Shown here in pieces: positions 45,269 to 53,964 of a DNA stretch of 64,000 bases (its first letter is position 1; each line of letters opens with the position of its first letter). Under the pieces are notes generated by a model. The model was not told where the DNA came from. It searched no databases and saw nothing but the letters and a program-made list of their open reading frames with translations. Position numbers and translations under genes: made by a program. The stretch comes from Peptoniphilaceae bacterium (GTDB taxonomy: Bacteria; Bacillota; Clostridia; Tissierellales; Peptoniphilaceae). The DNA is taken from positions 54,432 to 118,431 of the forward strand of contig JASLJE010000001.1 in the NCBI GenBank assembly GCA_030152565.1. The letters are read 5' to 3'.

Positions 45269-48200
45269 ATGAAGTTAAAAAGGTTTAATGCTTTTCTTTT
45301 ATCCTTAGTAATGATATTAGGCTCATTTACTATAGGAAATAGAGAAATTAAAGCAGAAGATTTAGACCAAATTGAAAGAAGTAAATCTATAGAAAAAATT
45401 CAAGTAGATGAAGATAAAAAAATAGATTTACGATCGGTATCTAATAAAGAAATTCCACCTTTAGATAAGAATAACTTATTAGATATGGGAAATTATTTTG
45501 ATTACCCAGATATTCTTGAGGATGTTTCTGTAAATGGAAGTGATAGAATTGAAACATTCACAAAAGGTGAGGACTTAAAGGGTAGAGAAATAATACAATT
45601 AACAGGCCAAGGGTTAGTTAATTCGTATTATATGAATGGCCAATTTGTAGACGAAATAGACTGGACAGAAGAAGGTATGATTAGAACACATGGTTCTGTT
45701 TGGGGCAAGTCTATGAAGCTAACCAGTGATAATTCAACTTGTTTAGAAGAAAATATGGAAACCTTAGAAACAAACCAAACTATAAACCTTAATGAACCAT
45801 TTGAATTGGAGTTTTATACTTATTTAGGTGATTCTAGTAAGGAGTGGGTAGCAGATGGTATAACGATAGCCTTTCATAATAACCCAGACTTTAAAATGGG
45901 AAGTTATGGTGGGGGAATGGGGATTTATCACAGTAAATTAGGAAGGGCCCATGTATTAGAATTTGATACTTATTACAATAAAGATAATGAAGTAGAGTAT
46001 GAAGATGACAAGGGCTTTTATATAGGTGATGAGGATTTAAAAAATCCTGAGTATATAGACCTACAGTTAAATGGGGAAAATAAAAAAAACTATGTGGGAC
46101 ATGTTGCCATAAGAACTATTGATAAAACTCGTTTTGGAAGATACAAATTAAGTGACCATATACTTTTAGCTAAGGGGACCAAGGAAAATCCAATAGCTGA
46201 TGGAAATTGGAAAAAGGTAGTATATAAATGGAACCCTCATGAAGGAGATGGAGTTATAGAAGGAAGCATAGGGGATACTAGTTTCCATATAGAACACGAT
46301 ATAAGAAAAGATTTAGATGATCCTGAAAATGTATATTGGGGAATAACAGGAAGTACAGGAATTGCTGGAACTAAACAAGCAATTGCCTTCTCTAAAGTAA
46401 ATATACCTATAAACAATGTTTTATTGAATAAAACAGAGTTGGGATCAAGAGAAAGGTCTATTGAAGGGGCGAAATTTAACCTTGTAAAAAAGGGTAATAG
46501 TGGTTCTAAGGACCCCAATGAATGGCAGGTAATAAGAACAGATATAGAGACTGATAATAAAGGTCAAATACACCTTCACTTAGGGGAAGTAGATGAGTAT
46601 GCCTTTATAGAAATCATGCCAGCTGATGGGTATGAAATAGACAGTCAAGATGACCAGCATATATATAGATTTAAGATAGATGAAAAGAATATTTTTGAGA
46701 AAAGCAATGGAAATTTTGAAATTAAAAGTATTTGTATAAATAACCCTAAAAAGGGCGAACTGGAAGCTGTAAAAAAAGTTAACGATGGAGATATGGCCGA
46801 AGTTAGGCAAGGGGACAAGGTTAAGTATTCTATAGTAGTTAGCAATAAAGAAAAGAATAGTTTGTCTAAGAACATAGTTATTAGAGATAAGATGCCTGAG
46901 GGAATCAAACTTATTGAAGATTCTATCAGGTTAAATGATAAACCAGTTCCAGTAAAGGTACTTGATAATGAGCTTGAACTTGAAATACCGTATTTAAGAG
47001 ATGAAGAAGCTGTAATAACCTTTGAAGCTATAGTAAATATAGATTTATCCGATAGGGAAGTAATAGATAATAAGGTAAGGATAGTTAATGAAGCTTTAGT
47101 TATTAAAGAAAGTGATATTCCTGGGGAAAATCCAGATATAGAAACCGGATTAAAACCATCAGTTCCTATGGATGTATTAATAGGAGAGATGGAGACAAAA
47201 AAATATGTGGAGTCTAATCTAAATAGAATTTACGAAGAGGATAAATCCACTATTAATAATAAAAGCTTGAGGAGCTTTGGATATTCTGATGAAGACTTGG
47301 AAAAAGCCTATGAGATATCATCAAAGTCCAGAGGTGTTACGACCTATGAAATAGGAGATATTTTTACCTATGTTATAGAGGTTAAAAATACTGTAGCTGG
47401 ATCTGTCCTTAAAAATATAAAAGTTGAAGACAGCGTAGCCAAAGGATTAGCTATAGACTACGATACAATAAAGTTGAATGGTAAGGATATTTCTTTTAAG
47501 GGCTCAGGAAGTAATATAGAAGTTATCATAGATGAATTAGCTGGGGAAGAAACAGCTAAAATAAGCTTTGATGTTAAGATAACTGAATCAATAATAGAAG
47601 AACTTGGAGAAGATGGAACCTTAAAGAATGTAGCTCTTGTGACGAATCCAGAGAATCCAAGTGATCCACATAGACCTGAGACTGAAATAATAATAGAAAA
47701 TGAAATACTAGGAGTCTTAGAATCTGAAAAGACAGTTATTAATCTAAACGAACATGACTTTGACTATGGTGAGGAGCCACCAGAAGATGAGTATTATGAA
47801 AATGGTGATGAAGAGCCACCAGAAGAAGACTATAGATTTTTATCTAGAATCCTATCAGTAAAATCATCTGATGAAGACCCTGTAAAGGCGTCAGTTGGAG
47901 ACAAGTTACAATACACCATCCGTATATCGAATACTAAAAATAATAGTATTTTAAGAAATATAGAAGTAAAGGATAGTTTACCAACAGGCTTACAACTAGT
48001 TGAAGGAAGTATAAAGGTAGACAATAAAGAAGTAGAAAACCTATCAGATAAGGATAATGAAGTAAAAGTTATCATAGAAGAACTGAAAGGTAGATCTTAT
48101 CTATATGTAACCTTCGAAGTTGAAGTTGTTGAAGGTGCAAGTGGAAGAATATTAAACGTTGCAGAAGTAACAAATCCAGAAAAGCCAGATGATCCACAAA

Positions 48201-49189
48201 AGCCAAGTGTTCCAGTGGATATAGTGCCAGAGACTCCTGAAGAGCCTGAGGCCCCAGAGATACCTGAGGAGCCAGAGACACCTGAGGACCCAGAGACACC
48301 TGAGGACCCAGAGACACCTGAGGACCCAGAGATACCTGAGGACCCAGAGACTCCAGAGACGCCTGAGGACCCAGAGACTCCAGAGACACCTGAGGACCCA
48401 GAGATACCTGAGGACCCAGAGACTCCAGAGACGCCTGAGGACCCAGAGACGCCTGAGGCACCAGAGACACCTGAGGACCCAGAGACGCCAGAAACTCCAG
48501 AGGCTCCAGAGACGCCAGAGACGCCTGAGGCACCAGAGACACCTGAGGACCCAGAGACTCCAGAGACACCTGAGGAACCTGAGGACCCAGAGACACCTGA
48601 GGAGCCAGAGACGCCTGAGACGCCTGAGGACCCAGAGATACCTGAGACGCCAGAAACTCCAGAGACACCTGAGGAGCCAGAGATACCTGAGGAGCCAGAG
48701 ACTCCAGAGATACCTGAGGACCCAGAGATACCTGAGGAGCCAGAGAATCCAGAAACTCCAGAGACACCTGAGGACCCAGAGACTCCAGAGACACCTGAGG
48801 AGCCAGAGACACCTGAGGAACCAGAGATACCTGAGGAGCCAGAGACTCCAGAGACACCTGAGGACCCAGAGACTCCAGAGACGCCTGAGGACCCAGAGAC
48901 TCCAGAGGATCCAGAAATTCCAGAGACACCTAAAAAACCAGAGCTTCCAGAAGAACCTGTTGTGGAAATAGAGGTACCTAAGGAAGATGATACAGAAGAA
49001 GAAACTTTAGGGAATAGTTATGGAAATTACCCTGGAGGAGGTAATAACGGAGGAGCTAATAGACCTATTAAAGGATCTGGAAATAAATCACCACAAACAG
49101 GTGATGCTGGTCCTAAAATTAGTCTTTTAATCTTAATAATATCAATGTTTAGCTTTTTATTAATTAGAAGAAGAAAGCTAACTAAATAG
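45269..49189 (+). CDS. wall-anchored lectin-like protein with PE-rich stalk (SPQTG signal)
   Basis: The 1306-residue protein has a signal peptide (AFLLSLVMILGSFTIG). A bacterial L-type lectin-like domain follows at about 160-380 (FELEFYTYLGD, DGITIAFHN, HVLEFDTYYN), then a SpaA-like module (about 385-490). Three DUF11-like modules come next, each with a VGDKLQYTIRISN-like start. A roughly 240-residue stalk of PE[TDEIA]PE units and a Gly/Asn-rich spacer lead to the sorting signal SPQTGD, a hydrophobic helix and RRRKLTK. It likely binds a sugar ligand at the cell surface, with the proline stalk projecting it through the wall. The start follows TATGGAGG. Confidence 0.9.
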   Translation: MKLKRFNAFLLSLVMILGSFTIGNREIKAEDLDQIERSKSIEKIQVDEDKKIDLRSVSNKEIPPLDKNNLLDMGNYFDYPDILEDVSVNGSDRIETFTKGEDLKGREIIQLTGQGLVNSYYMNGQFVDEIDWTEEGMIRTHGSVWGKSMKLTSDNSTCLEENMETLETNQTINLNEPFELEFYTYLGDSSKEWVADGITIAFHNNPDFKMGSYGGGMGIYHSKLGRAHVLEFDTYYNKDNEVEYEDDKGFYIGDEDLKNPEYIDLQLNGENKKNYVGHVAIRTIDKTRFGRYKLSDHILLAKGTKENPIADGNWKKVVYKWNPHEGDGVIEGSIGDTSFHIEHDIRKDLDDPENVYWGITGSTGIAGTKQAIAFSKVNIPINNVLLNKTELGSRERSIEGAKFNLVKKGNSGSKDPNEWQVIRTDIETDNKGQIHLHLGEVDEYAFIEIMPADGYEIDSQDDQHIYRFKIDEKNIFEKSNGNFEIKSICINNPKKGELEAVKKVNDGDMAEVRQGDKVKYSIVVSNKEKNSLSKNIVIRDKMPEGIKLIEDSIRLNDKPVPVKVLDNELELEIPYLRDEEAVITFEAIVNIDLSDREVIDNKVRIVNEALVIKESDIPGENPDIETGLKPSVPMDVLIGEMETKKYVESNLNRIYEEDKSTINNKSLRSFGYSDEDLEKAYEISSKSRGVTTYEIGDIFTYVIEVKNTVAGSVLKNIKVEDSVAKGLAIDYDTIKLNGKDISFKGSGSNIEVIIDELAGEETAKISFDVKITESIIEELGEDGTLKNVALVTNPENPSDPHRPETEIIIENEILGVLESEKTVINLNEHDFDYGEEPPEDEYYENGDEEPPEEDYRFLSRILSVKSSDEDPVKASVGDKLQYTIRISNTKNNSILRNIEVKDSLPTGLQLVEGSIKVDNKEVENLSDKDNEVKVIIEELKGRSYLYVTFEVEVVEGASGRILNVAEVTNPEKPDDPQKPSVPVDIVPETPEEPEAPEIPEEPETPEDPETPEDPETPEDPEIPEDPETPETPEDPETPETPEDPEIPEDPETPETPEDPETPEAPETPEDPETPETPEAPETPETPEAPETPEDPETPETPEEPEDPETPEEPETPETPEDPEIPETPETPETPEEPEIPEEPETPEIPEDPEIPEEPENPETPETPEDPETPETPEEPETPEEPEIPEEPETPETPEDPETPETPEDPETPEDPEIPETPKKPELPEEPVVEIEVPKEDDTEEETLGNSYGNYPGGGNNGGANRPIKGSGNKSPQTGDAGPKISLLILIISMFSFLLIRRRKLTK
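48227..48955 (+). repeat. proline/glutamate minisatellite
   Basis: About 730 bases consist of 6-, 9- and 18-base variants of CCAGAGACACCTGAGGAC, encoding PETPEDPE-like stalk units. The near-identity of neighbouring units makes copy-number change by slippage or recombination likely. The long open frame on the opposite strand is a by-product of the repeat. Confidence 0.97.
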
Positions 49190-49203
49190 TTTATAACTTT
49201 AAG

Positions 49204-49237
49204 AGGAAAATCAAAAAATGATTTTCCTTTTAATTTT
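49204..49237 (+). terminator. terminator after lectin-like adhesin
   Basis: AGGAAAATCA (49204-49213) pairs with TGATTTTCCT (49219-49228) around five A residues and runs into TTTTAATTTT. Confidence 0.87.
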
Positions 49238-49299
49238 GTGAAAAAAATTCTAAATAGGGTATATAATAGCTATATAGAAGTAAGTATGGAGGAAAATTA

Positions 49300-50457
49300 A
49301 TGAGAAAAAAATTAGCGTTATTATTTTTAGTCGCTCTAACTATGATAACTGGTTGTGGTGCAAAATTTAATGATTCTATAGATCCTATCAATACTATCTA
49401 CCTACCTAATAAGGTAGTGGATGAGATAGAAGAAAAAGAGGATACATCCTACATAGATAGCTATAACAACTATGCCATAGACAAGGCAGTAGAACTATTT
49501 TCTAGAGACCAAAATGAGTTGTTTAGTCCTATGAGTATGTATTTCCCAACTATAGCCTATTATGATGGATTGGAAGTAGAAGATAGAAAGCAAATAGGTG
49601 AAAAGTTCTTTTTAGATGATGATTATGTAGAACAATATATGAAAATATACAATGACTCGGTCTATGCCAATAAGAAGGAAAGAAGTGTCTATAAAAATCT
49701 TATCTTTATAGCAGGTGAAGAGGATAAAGATCTATTGTCAGAAGACTATATGAATAGGTTAAAAAAGTTTCACGTAGGCTATATAAGTCATCCCAAGGAA
49801 GACAATGAGAAGATAAGTGAAGAACTGGACAAATTTGTATCCAAGTCTACTGGACAAACCTTTGATAAGTCTAGTTTGAAAGAGGACCTGGATAGGGCAA
49901 TCTTAAGTTTTAATGAATACAATGGAAATTGGAAGGTTAAGAAGGTTTATGAAAGACCTTATGGATTGGACTTTAATAGTTTGGATGGAAAGAAAAAGAC
50001 CATGACTGCAATAAAGGGGATAGCAAGGACAAAATATAGCATCAATGAAGACTATACTTCCATGGAGATGCCTTTAGAAGATGGATTTAGCTTATTATTC
50101 GCCATGCCAGATGACTTTGAAAAATTTGATTTAACAGATAAGGAAACTCTAAAGGCCTTATTGAAAAGTCCATCAGAAGAAGGGCATATAGTATTTAGCC
50201 TACCAAAGTTTTCTGTAAAAAAAGAACTAGATTTGACAGACCTTTATAGTGAACTAGATATGGCTCAAATAAAACAATACCTTAGCTTTGAAATAAACAA
50301 AGAGGGAATCAAGGGCTATAGGGATATGGAGATAAGCGCATTTAAAACCAAGGAAAAAGTAGAAGACAGAAGGGAAATAGTTATAGATAAACCTTTTATA
50401 TATGCTTTGAAAAGTCCAAAGGGAGAGATTTGTTACTTAGGGGTATATAAGTATTAA
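49300..50457 (+). CDS. serpin-like lipoprotein
   Basis: The 385 residues start with a lipoprotein signal (LALLFLVALTMITGC, Cys 19). The body fits a divergent serpin: SPMSMYFPTIAYYDG corresponds to the SPxS helix B region, TMTAIKG and YTSMEMPLEDGFSLLFAMPDD to the central sheet, and FSLPKFSVKKELDL to the FxLPKF strand. The C-terminal IDKPFIYALKSPKGEICYLGVY matches the end of serpins. The reactive-centre hinge that should precede it (a small-residue run such as AAAA) is missing; the segment reads ISAFKTKEKVEDRRE. It may therefore be a non-inhibitory relative. It is transcribed separately, with a terminator after it. Confidence 0.78.
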   Translation: MRKKLALLFLVALTMITGCGAKFNDSIDPINTIYLPNKVVDEIEEKEDTSYIDSYNNYAIDKAVELFSRDQNELFSPMSMYFPTIAYYDGLEVEDRKQIGEKFFLDDDYVEQYMKIYNDSVYANKKERSVYKNLIFIAGEEDKDLLSEDYMNRLKKFHVGYISHPKEDNEKISEELDKFVSKSTGQTFDKSSLKEDLDRAILSFNEYNGNWKVKKVYERPYGLDFNSLDGKKKTMTAIKGIARTKYSINEDYTSMEMPLEDGFSLLFAMPDDFEKFDLTDKETLKALLKSPSEEGHIVFSLPKFSVKKELDLTDLYSELDMAQIKQYLSFEINKEGIKGYRDMEISAFKTKEKVEDRREIVIDKPFIYALKSPKGEICYLGVYKY

Positions 50458-50481
50458 GAGAGGTTAACCTCTCTTTTTTTG
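50456..50481 (+). terminator. terminator after serpin-like lipoprotein
   Basis: AAGAGAGG (50456-50463) pairs with CCTCTCTT (50468-50475) around TTAA, followed by T residues. Confidence 0.92.
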
Positions 50482-50526
50482 TAACCAAATCAATTTAAAT
50501 CCGACTAGATAGGTAGGAGGGATTTT

Positions 50527-50942
50527 ATGGATGACATACATATAGTAAATTTATTTTATTTTAGAGATGAGAGAGCTCTAGTTGAATCTAAACTCTTATA
50601 TGAATCCTATCTAACGGGCATTTCTTATAATATACTAAAAAACAAGGAGGATATTGAAGAAGCAGTAAATGATAGCTATCTCAAAACTTGGCAGTCCATA
50701 CCGCCCAATAAGCCTAAGAATTTGGCTTCTTATATGGGGAAAATAGTTAGAAGAACATCCATAGATATATATAGAAAAATGCTTATAAAAGGAGGGCTAG
50801 TAACTATAGTTATTGTTTTGATTCAATAAAAGCAATATCCAGTTCTTTAGTAGTAAAGCAATCCTTTGTAAAAACAAGACGATATAGAATAAGGGAAAAA
50901 TTAAAAAACTATTTAATTGAGGAGGATTATTATGAAAGCTAA
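50527..50942 (+). pseudogene. ECF sigma factor, frameshifted and internally deleted
   Basis: The first 84 codons encode sigma region 2 of an ECF factor (YNILKNKEDIEEAVNDSYLKTW, KIVRRTSIDIYRK). The frame then runs into ML IKGG and stops at 50829. Shifting by one base at the A5 run (50775-50779) restores RKNAYKRR and continues to CFDSIKAISS and TRRYRIREKLKNYLIEED, which is a region 4 C-terminus, ending at TAA 50940. About 50 residues that normally link the regions and start region 4 are absent. The gene is therefore broken by both a frameshift and a deletion. Its tail overlaps the start of the downstream serpin gene, as sigma/anti-sigma pairs often do. Confidence 0.82.
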
Positions 50943-52401
50943 TCAAATAATAGATGCTTTAGGTGAAGTAGAAGAAGAAAAAATAGAAAAGGCAACTAGA
51001 AAAAAACTAAATGATAAAAAACCTAGAAAAAACAATAAAAGATTTATAGCCTTGGTTGCAAGTTTTGTCTTAATATTTGCTTCATATGGGCTTTTAACCA
51101 GGAAAGTAAACAATAATGATATATATGCTTTAGCCAAGGCCTCCTACCCTAGTATTTCAGATTATCCAAAAGAAGAGGAATATTTTAATGAAAAAACTGG
51201 AGAATTTGATCCTAGCTATGATGAAAAATATGAAAAGTGGAAAAGTGATCAGGTTAAATTAGAAGTTAAGAACCAGGATTATGATATTAAATATAAAGAT
51301 TTTTTAAGAAATAACTTGGAAAGCTTCTTCCAGGAAGTGAAGGATGAAAGGGTGTTTTCTCCTCTTAATTTTTATCTAGCAAGCTCCATGCTTACAGAGT
51401 TGGTAGATGGTCAGACAAGAGATGAACTAAGTTCTCTTTTAGAAGAACCAAGTATGGAAAGCCTCAGGGAAAATACTAGGGAGCTTTGGCTTACTAACTA
51501 TCAAGATGACGGAAGATATAGTTCTATTTTGGCTAATTCAATCTGGTTAAAAGAGGGAGAAAATTACAATAAGGAGCTGCTAGACTTATTGGGAGAAAAT
51601 TATTATGCTTCAATATTTGCAGGAGATGTATATGATCCTAATTACAGTAAGAAATTTAGACAGTGGATAGATGAGTCGACTAAAGGGATACTAAAAGACA
51701 TGACCAAGGATCAAAGAATAAATCCAGATACAGTAGTTAAACTAGTATCTACTATTTATTTTAATGATGAATGGCAGGATGAATTTTATGAAGAACAAAC
51801 TCAGCTAGATACTTTCTATAGCCCATTTGGGGACCTTGAGAGAAGTTTCATGAATCAAATCTTAGATAATCATAAATATTATAGAGGAGATGGTTTTTCG
51901 GCAGTTAATAAGTCTTTAAAAGAAGCTGGTAGCGTTTGGTTTATCTTGCCTAATAAGGATAAAAACCCAGAAGATATAATAGGGAGTAAGGATCTTTTGG
52001 ACATGGTTTTAGAGGAAGAAGAATATAAAAATAAGAAAGACTACAAGATAAACCTATCCCTTCCAAGATTTGATGTTAAGTCAGACTTAGATTTGATTCC
52101 TATCCTAAGGCAAAATGGGATAAATAAGGTATTTAATCCAGGAGAAGCAAATTTTAGCCCTCTTGGAGAATTTGATAATCCTTTATATGTAAGTGAGTTT
52201 AAACATGCTGCTAGAGTTAAAATAGATGAAAAATCTGTAACAGCTGCCGCTTATACTGTAATAGAGATAAAAGAAGAATCAAAAATGCTAGATGAAATAG
52301 AAGAAATTGACTTTATAGTAAATAGACCTTTTATTTTTATCATAAATAATAGGCAAGGGATCCCAATATTTACAGGAATAATAAAGACTATTTCTGACTA
52401 G
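50932..52401 (+). CDS. membrane-anchored serpin with anti-sigma-like N-terminus
   Basis: The 489-residue protein has a cytoplasmic N-terminus (MKANQIIDALGEVEEEKIEKA) resembling the short segment of proteins encoded beside this type of ECF sigma. A basic stretch and one membrane helix follow at about 38-55 (FIALVASFVLIFASYGLL). The outer part is a serpin from about residue 120: SPLNFYLASSMLTELVDGQT, VSTIYFNDEWQDEF, INLSLPRFDVKSDLDL. The hinge KIDEKSVTAAAYTVIEI has the small-residue run needed for inhibitory insertion, and FIVNRPFIFIINN closes the fold. ATG at 50932 lies six bases after GAGGAGG; TTG at 50917 is rejected because it overlaps that site. It may inhibit a protease outside the cell. 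Confidence 0.85.
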   Translation: MKANQIIDALGEVEEEKIEKATRKKLNDKKPRKNNKRFIALVASFVLIFASYGLLTRKVNNNDIYALAKASYPSISDYPKEEEYFNEKTGEFDPSYDEKYEKWKSDQVKLEVKNQDYDIKYKDFLRNNLESFFQEVKDERVFSPLNFYLASSMLTELVDGQTRDELSSLLEEPSMESLRENTRELWLTNYQDDGRYSSILANSIWLKEGENYNKELLDLLGENYYASIFAGDVYDPNYSKKFRQWIDESTKGILKDMTKDQRINPDTVVKLVSTIYFNDEWQDEFYEEQTQLDTFYSPFGDLERSFMNQILDNHKYYRGDGFSAVNKSLKEAGSVWFILPNKDKNPEDIIGSKDLLDMVLEEEEYKNKKDYKINLSLPRFDVKSDLDLIPILRQNGINKVFNPGEANFSPLGEFDNPLYVSEFKHAARVKIDEKSVTAAAYTVIEIKEESKMLDEIEEIDFIVNRPFIFIINNRQGIPIFTGIIKTISD

Positions 52402-52452
52402 ATGAAAAAAACTTTTTTTCCATGTATAATATGAAAGAAAGGATGTGATTAA

Positions 52453-52794
52453 ATGAGTTTACCAACTTGCCCAAAATGTGATGGCAAATACACATATGAG
52501 GACAACAATTTATTTATATGTCCGGAGTGCTTCCACGAGTGGACTGAATTAGACATGGTTAAGGAAGAAGAAAAAAACATGATAACAGACGCTTTTGGAA
52601 ACCAATTAGAAGACGGTGATGATGTTATAGTTGTAAAAGACCTAAAAGTTAAGGGAGCATCAAAACCTATAAAGAAGGGAACCAAGGTAAAGGGAATAGT
52701 TTTACAAGACGGCTTTGACGGCCATGATATAGGATGTAAGATACCTGGTTTCGGAAATATGAACTTAAAATCAGAATATGTAAAAAAAGCTTAA
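52453..52794 (+). CDS. yjdM: zinc-ribbon protein YjdM (PhnA family)
   Basis: The 113-residue protein has an N-terminal zinc ribbon (CPKCDGKYTYEDNNLFICPEC) and the C-terminal PhnA domain (DAFGNQLEDGDDVIVVKDLKVKG, then KIPGFGNMNLKSEYVKKA). The family is widespread and often labelled alkylphosphonate utilisation protein, but no role in phosphonate use is established. It starts behind GAAAGGATG with a TATAAT about 25 bases upstream, and ends at a clear terminator. Confidence 0.92.
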   Translation: MSLPTCPKCDGKYTYEDNNLFICPECFHEWTELDMVKEEEKNMITDAFGNQLEDGDDVIVVKDLKVKGASKPIKKGTKVKGIVLQDGFDGHDIGCKIPGFGNMNLKSEYVKKA

Positions 52795-52816
52795 ACCTTA
52801 GTTTCTAAGGTTTTTT
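52793..52816 (+). terminator. yjdM terminator
   Basis: AAACCTTAG (52793-52801) pairs with CTAAGGTTT (52805-52813) around TTT, followed by T residues. Confidence 0.9.
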
Positions 52817-52832
52817 CTTTTATGGAGAGAAG

Positions 52833-53327
52833 ATGGAAGACTTAAATAATTTATTTGATAGATGCAATGAAAAATACTTTGATAATAGCCTGGAAAAAAT
52901 TGATGTGGTTTACAATGGACGATTAAAAAGGACCCTGGCCAGATACAAGTATAGCTATATAGTAAACGAAAGAGGAGAAAAGATTATAAAAAATAAGCCG
53001 GTAATAGAAGTATCAAAAAACTATGCCCAGGCCTATCCAGACCAATTGATAAATGTTTTAGTCCACGAAATGATCCACCATAAGTACCCCTTTGATAATC
53101 ACTCAAAAAGATTTAAAAATGAGATGGAAAGACTAAATAAAAACTTTAAAGAATTGAAGATAGAGGTAAGGTCTAACCAAGCCTTGAAGGCGGATTATAT
53201 CTATAGGTGTAGTAATGCCAACTGTCCCAACTACCACAAAAGGATAGAAAGATACAGGAAAATGACTGGAAAACATAGGTGTTCAGATTGTTTGAGCCCT
53301 ATAGAAGAAGTGGTTAAAAAGAATTAA
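52833..53327 (+). CDS. SprT-like zinc metalloprotease-fold protein
   Basis: The 164-residue protein has the SprT layout: an N-terminal helix (LNNLFDRCNEKYF), a zinc-binding HEMIHH (HExxH, about residue 79) and a C-terminal zinc ribbon (CSNANCPN and CSDC). Eukaryotic SPRTN relatives cut DNA-protein crosslinks; bacterial SprT function is not settled. It starts behind GGAGAGAAG. A weak hairpin (AAATTGATA/TATCAATTT, 53329-53352) follows. Confidence 0.87.
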   Translation: MEDLNNLFDRCNEKYFDNSLEKIDVVYNGRLKRTLARYKYSYIVNERGEKIIKNKPVIEVSKNYAQAYPDQLINVLVHEMIHHKYPFDNHSKRFKNEMERLNKNFKELKIEVRSNQALKADYIYRCSNANCPNYHKRIERYRKMTGKHRCSDCLSPIEEVVKKN

Positions 53328-53387
53328 CAAATTGATAAAAAAATATCAATTTAAATAGTAAAGGTTTAACATGTATGCTAATATAGG

Positions 53388-53408
53388 TATATCTATGGGA
53401 AAGATATA
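53388..53408. promoter_or_regulatory. inverted repeat upstream of FmdE operon
   Basis: TATATCT and AGATATA (seven-base arms, seven-base spacer) lie about 30 bases before the FmdE-family start and just downstream of a TAATAT that could be a -10 element. It may be an operator or a leader hairpin. Confidence 0.35.
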
Positions 53409-53435
53409 GAGAGTTTTGAAAGTAGAGGAGTAAAT

Positions 53436-53960
53436 ATGAATCAAAATTTATGGGAAAAATGTGTGGCCTTTCATGGACATCAATGTCCAGGTTTGGCAAT
53501 AGGATTTAGAGCGGCAGAAGCTGCAGGCGAAAAGATGAATTTAAGCTTTTCAAAGGATGAGGAAGTTGTTTGTATAACAGAAAATGACGCTTGCGGTGTG
53601 GATGCAGTTCAAGTTATAACTGGATGTACTATGGGCAAGGGGAATTTAATCTACAAAGCAACTGGTAAAATGGCCTTTACCTTTATGTCTAGAAAGACAG
53701 GACAGGCTATGAGATTTATGCTAAAGGATATAACCGGTGATATGTCTAGGGAAGAAAAACAATTCTTTATCCTTCAAGGACCTTTAGATCAAGTATTTGA
53801 TTATAAGGAAGTTGACTTAGATTTACCTGAAAGAGCCAAGAGATTTGCCAATATTAAGTGTGAAAAATGTGGTGAAAATGCACCAGAACATAAGATTAGA
53901 ATAGAAGAAGGCAAAAAGTTATGCCTTGATTGTGCCCATAGCTACTCAAGAGGCTGGTAG
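53436..53960 (+). CDS. FmdE-family protein
   Basis: The 174-residue protein has the FmdE domain (AFHGHQCPGLAIGFRAA, ENDACGVDAVQVITGCTMGKGN), with a Cys/His set typical of metal-binding members, and a C-terminal zinc ribbon (CEKCGENAPEHK, CLDCAHSY). The family is named for a gene in molybdenum formylmethanofuran dehydrogenase operons; its activity is unknown and no such dehydrogenase is here. It precedes a FecCD-type importer by four bases, so it may process, sense or chaperone the imported metal or cofactor. Confidence 0.85.
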   Translation: MNQNLWEKCVAFHGHQCPGLAIGFRAAEAAGEKMNLSFSKDEEVVCITENDACGVDAVQVITGCTMGKGNLIYKATGKMAFTFMSRKTGQAMRFMLKDITGDMSREEKQFFILQGPLDQVFDYKEVDLDLPERAKRFANIKCEKCGENAPEHKIRIEEGKKLCLDCAHSYSRGW

Positions 53961-53964
53961 GTTT

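Noticed and set aside
48072..48929. Open frame of 285 codons on the minus strand (Ser/Leu/Gly/Pro-Gln repeats)
   Set aside because: It is the antisense reading of the PE-rich minisatellite; repeats with a unit divisible by three keep all frames open. No ribosome binding site or domain supports it.
48227..48955. Possible CRISPR array because of short regular repeats
   Set aside because: Units are 6-18 bases, contiguous and in frame with a protein; there are no unique spacers and no cas genes.
53330..53435. Cobalamin or other riboswitch before the FmdE-transporter operon
   Set aside because: No B12-box or other recognisable aptamer consensus is visible, and the leader is only about 100 bases.
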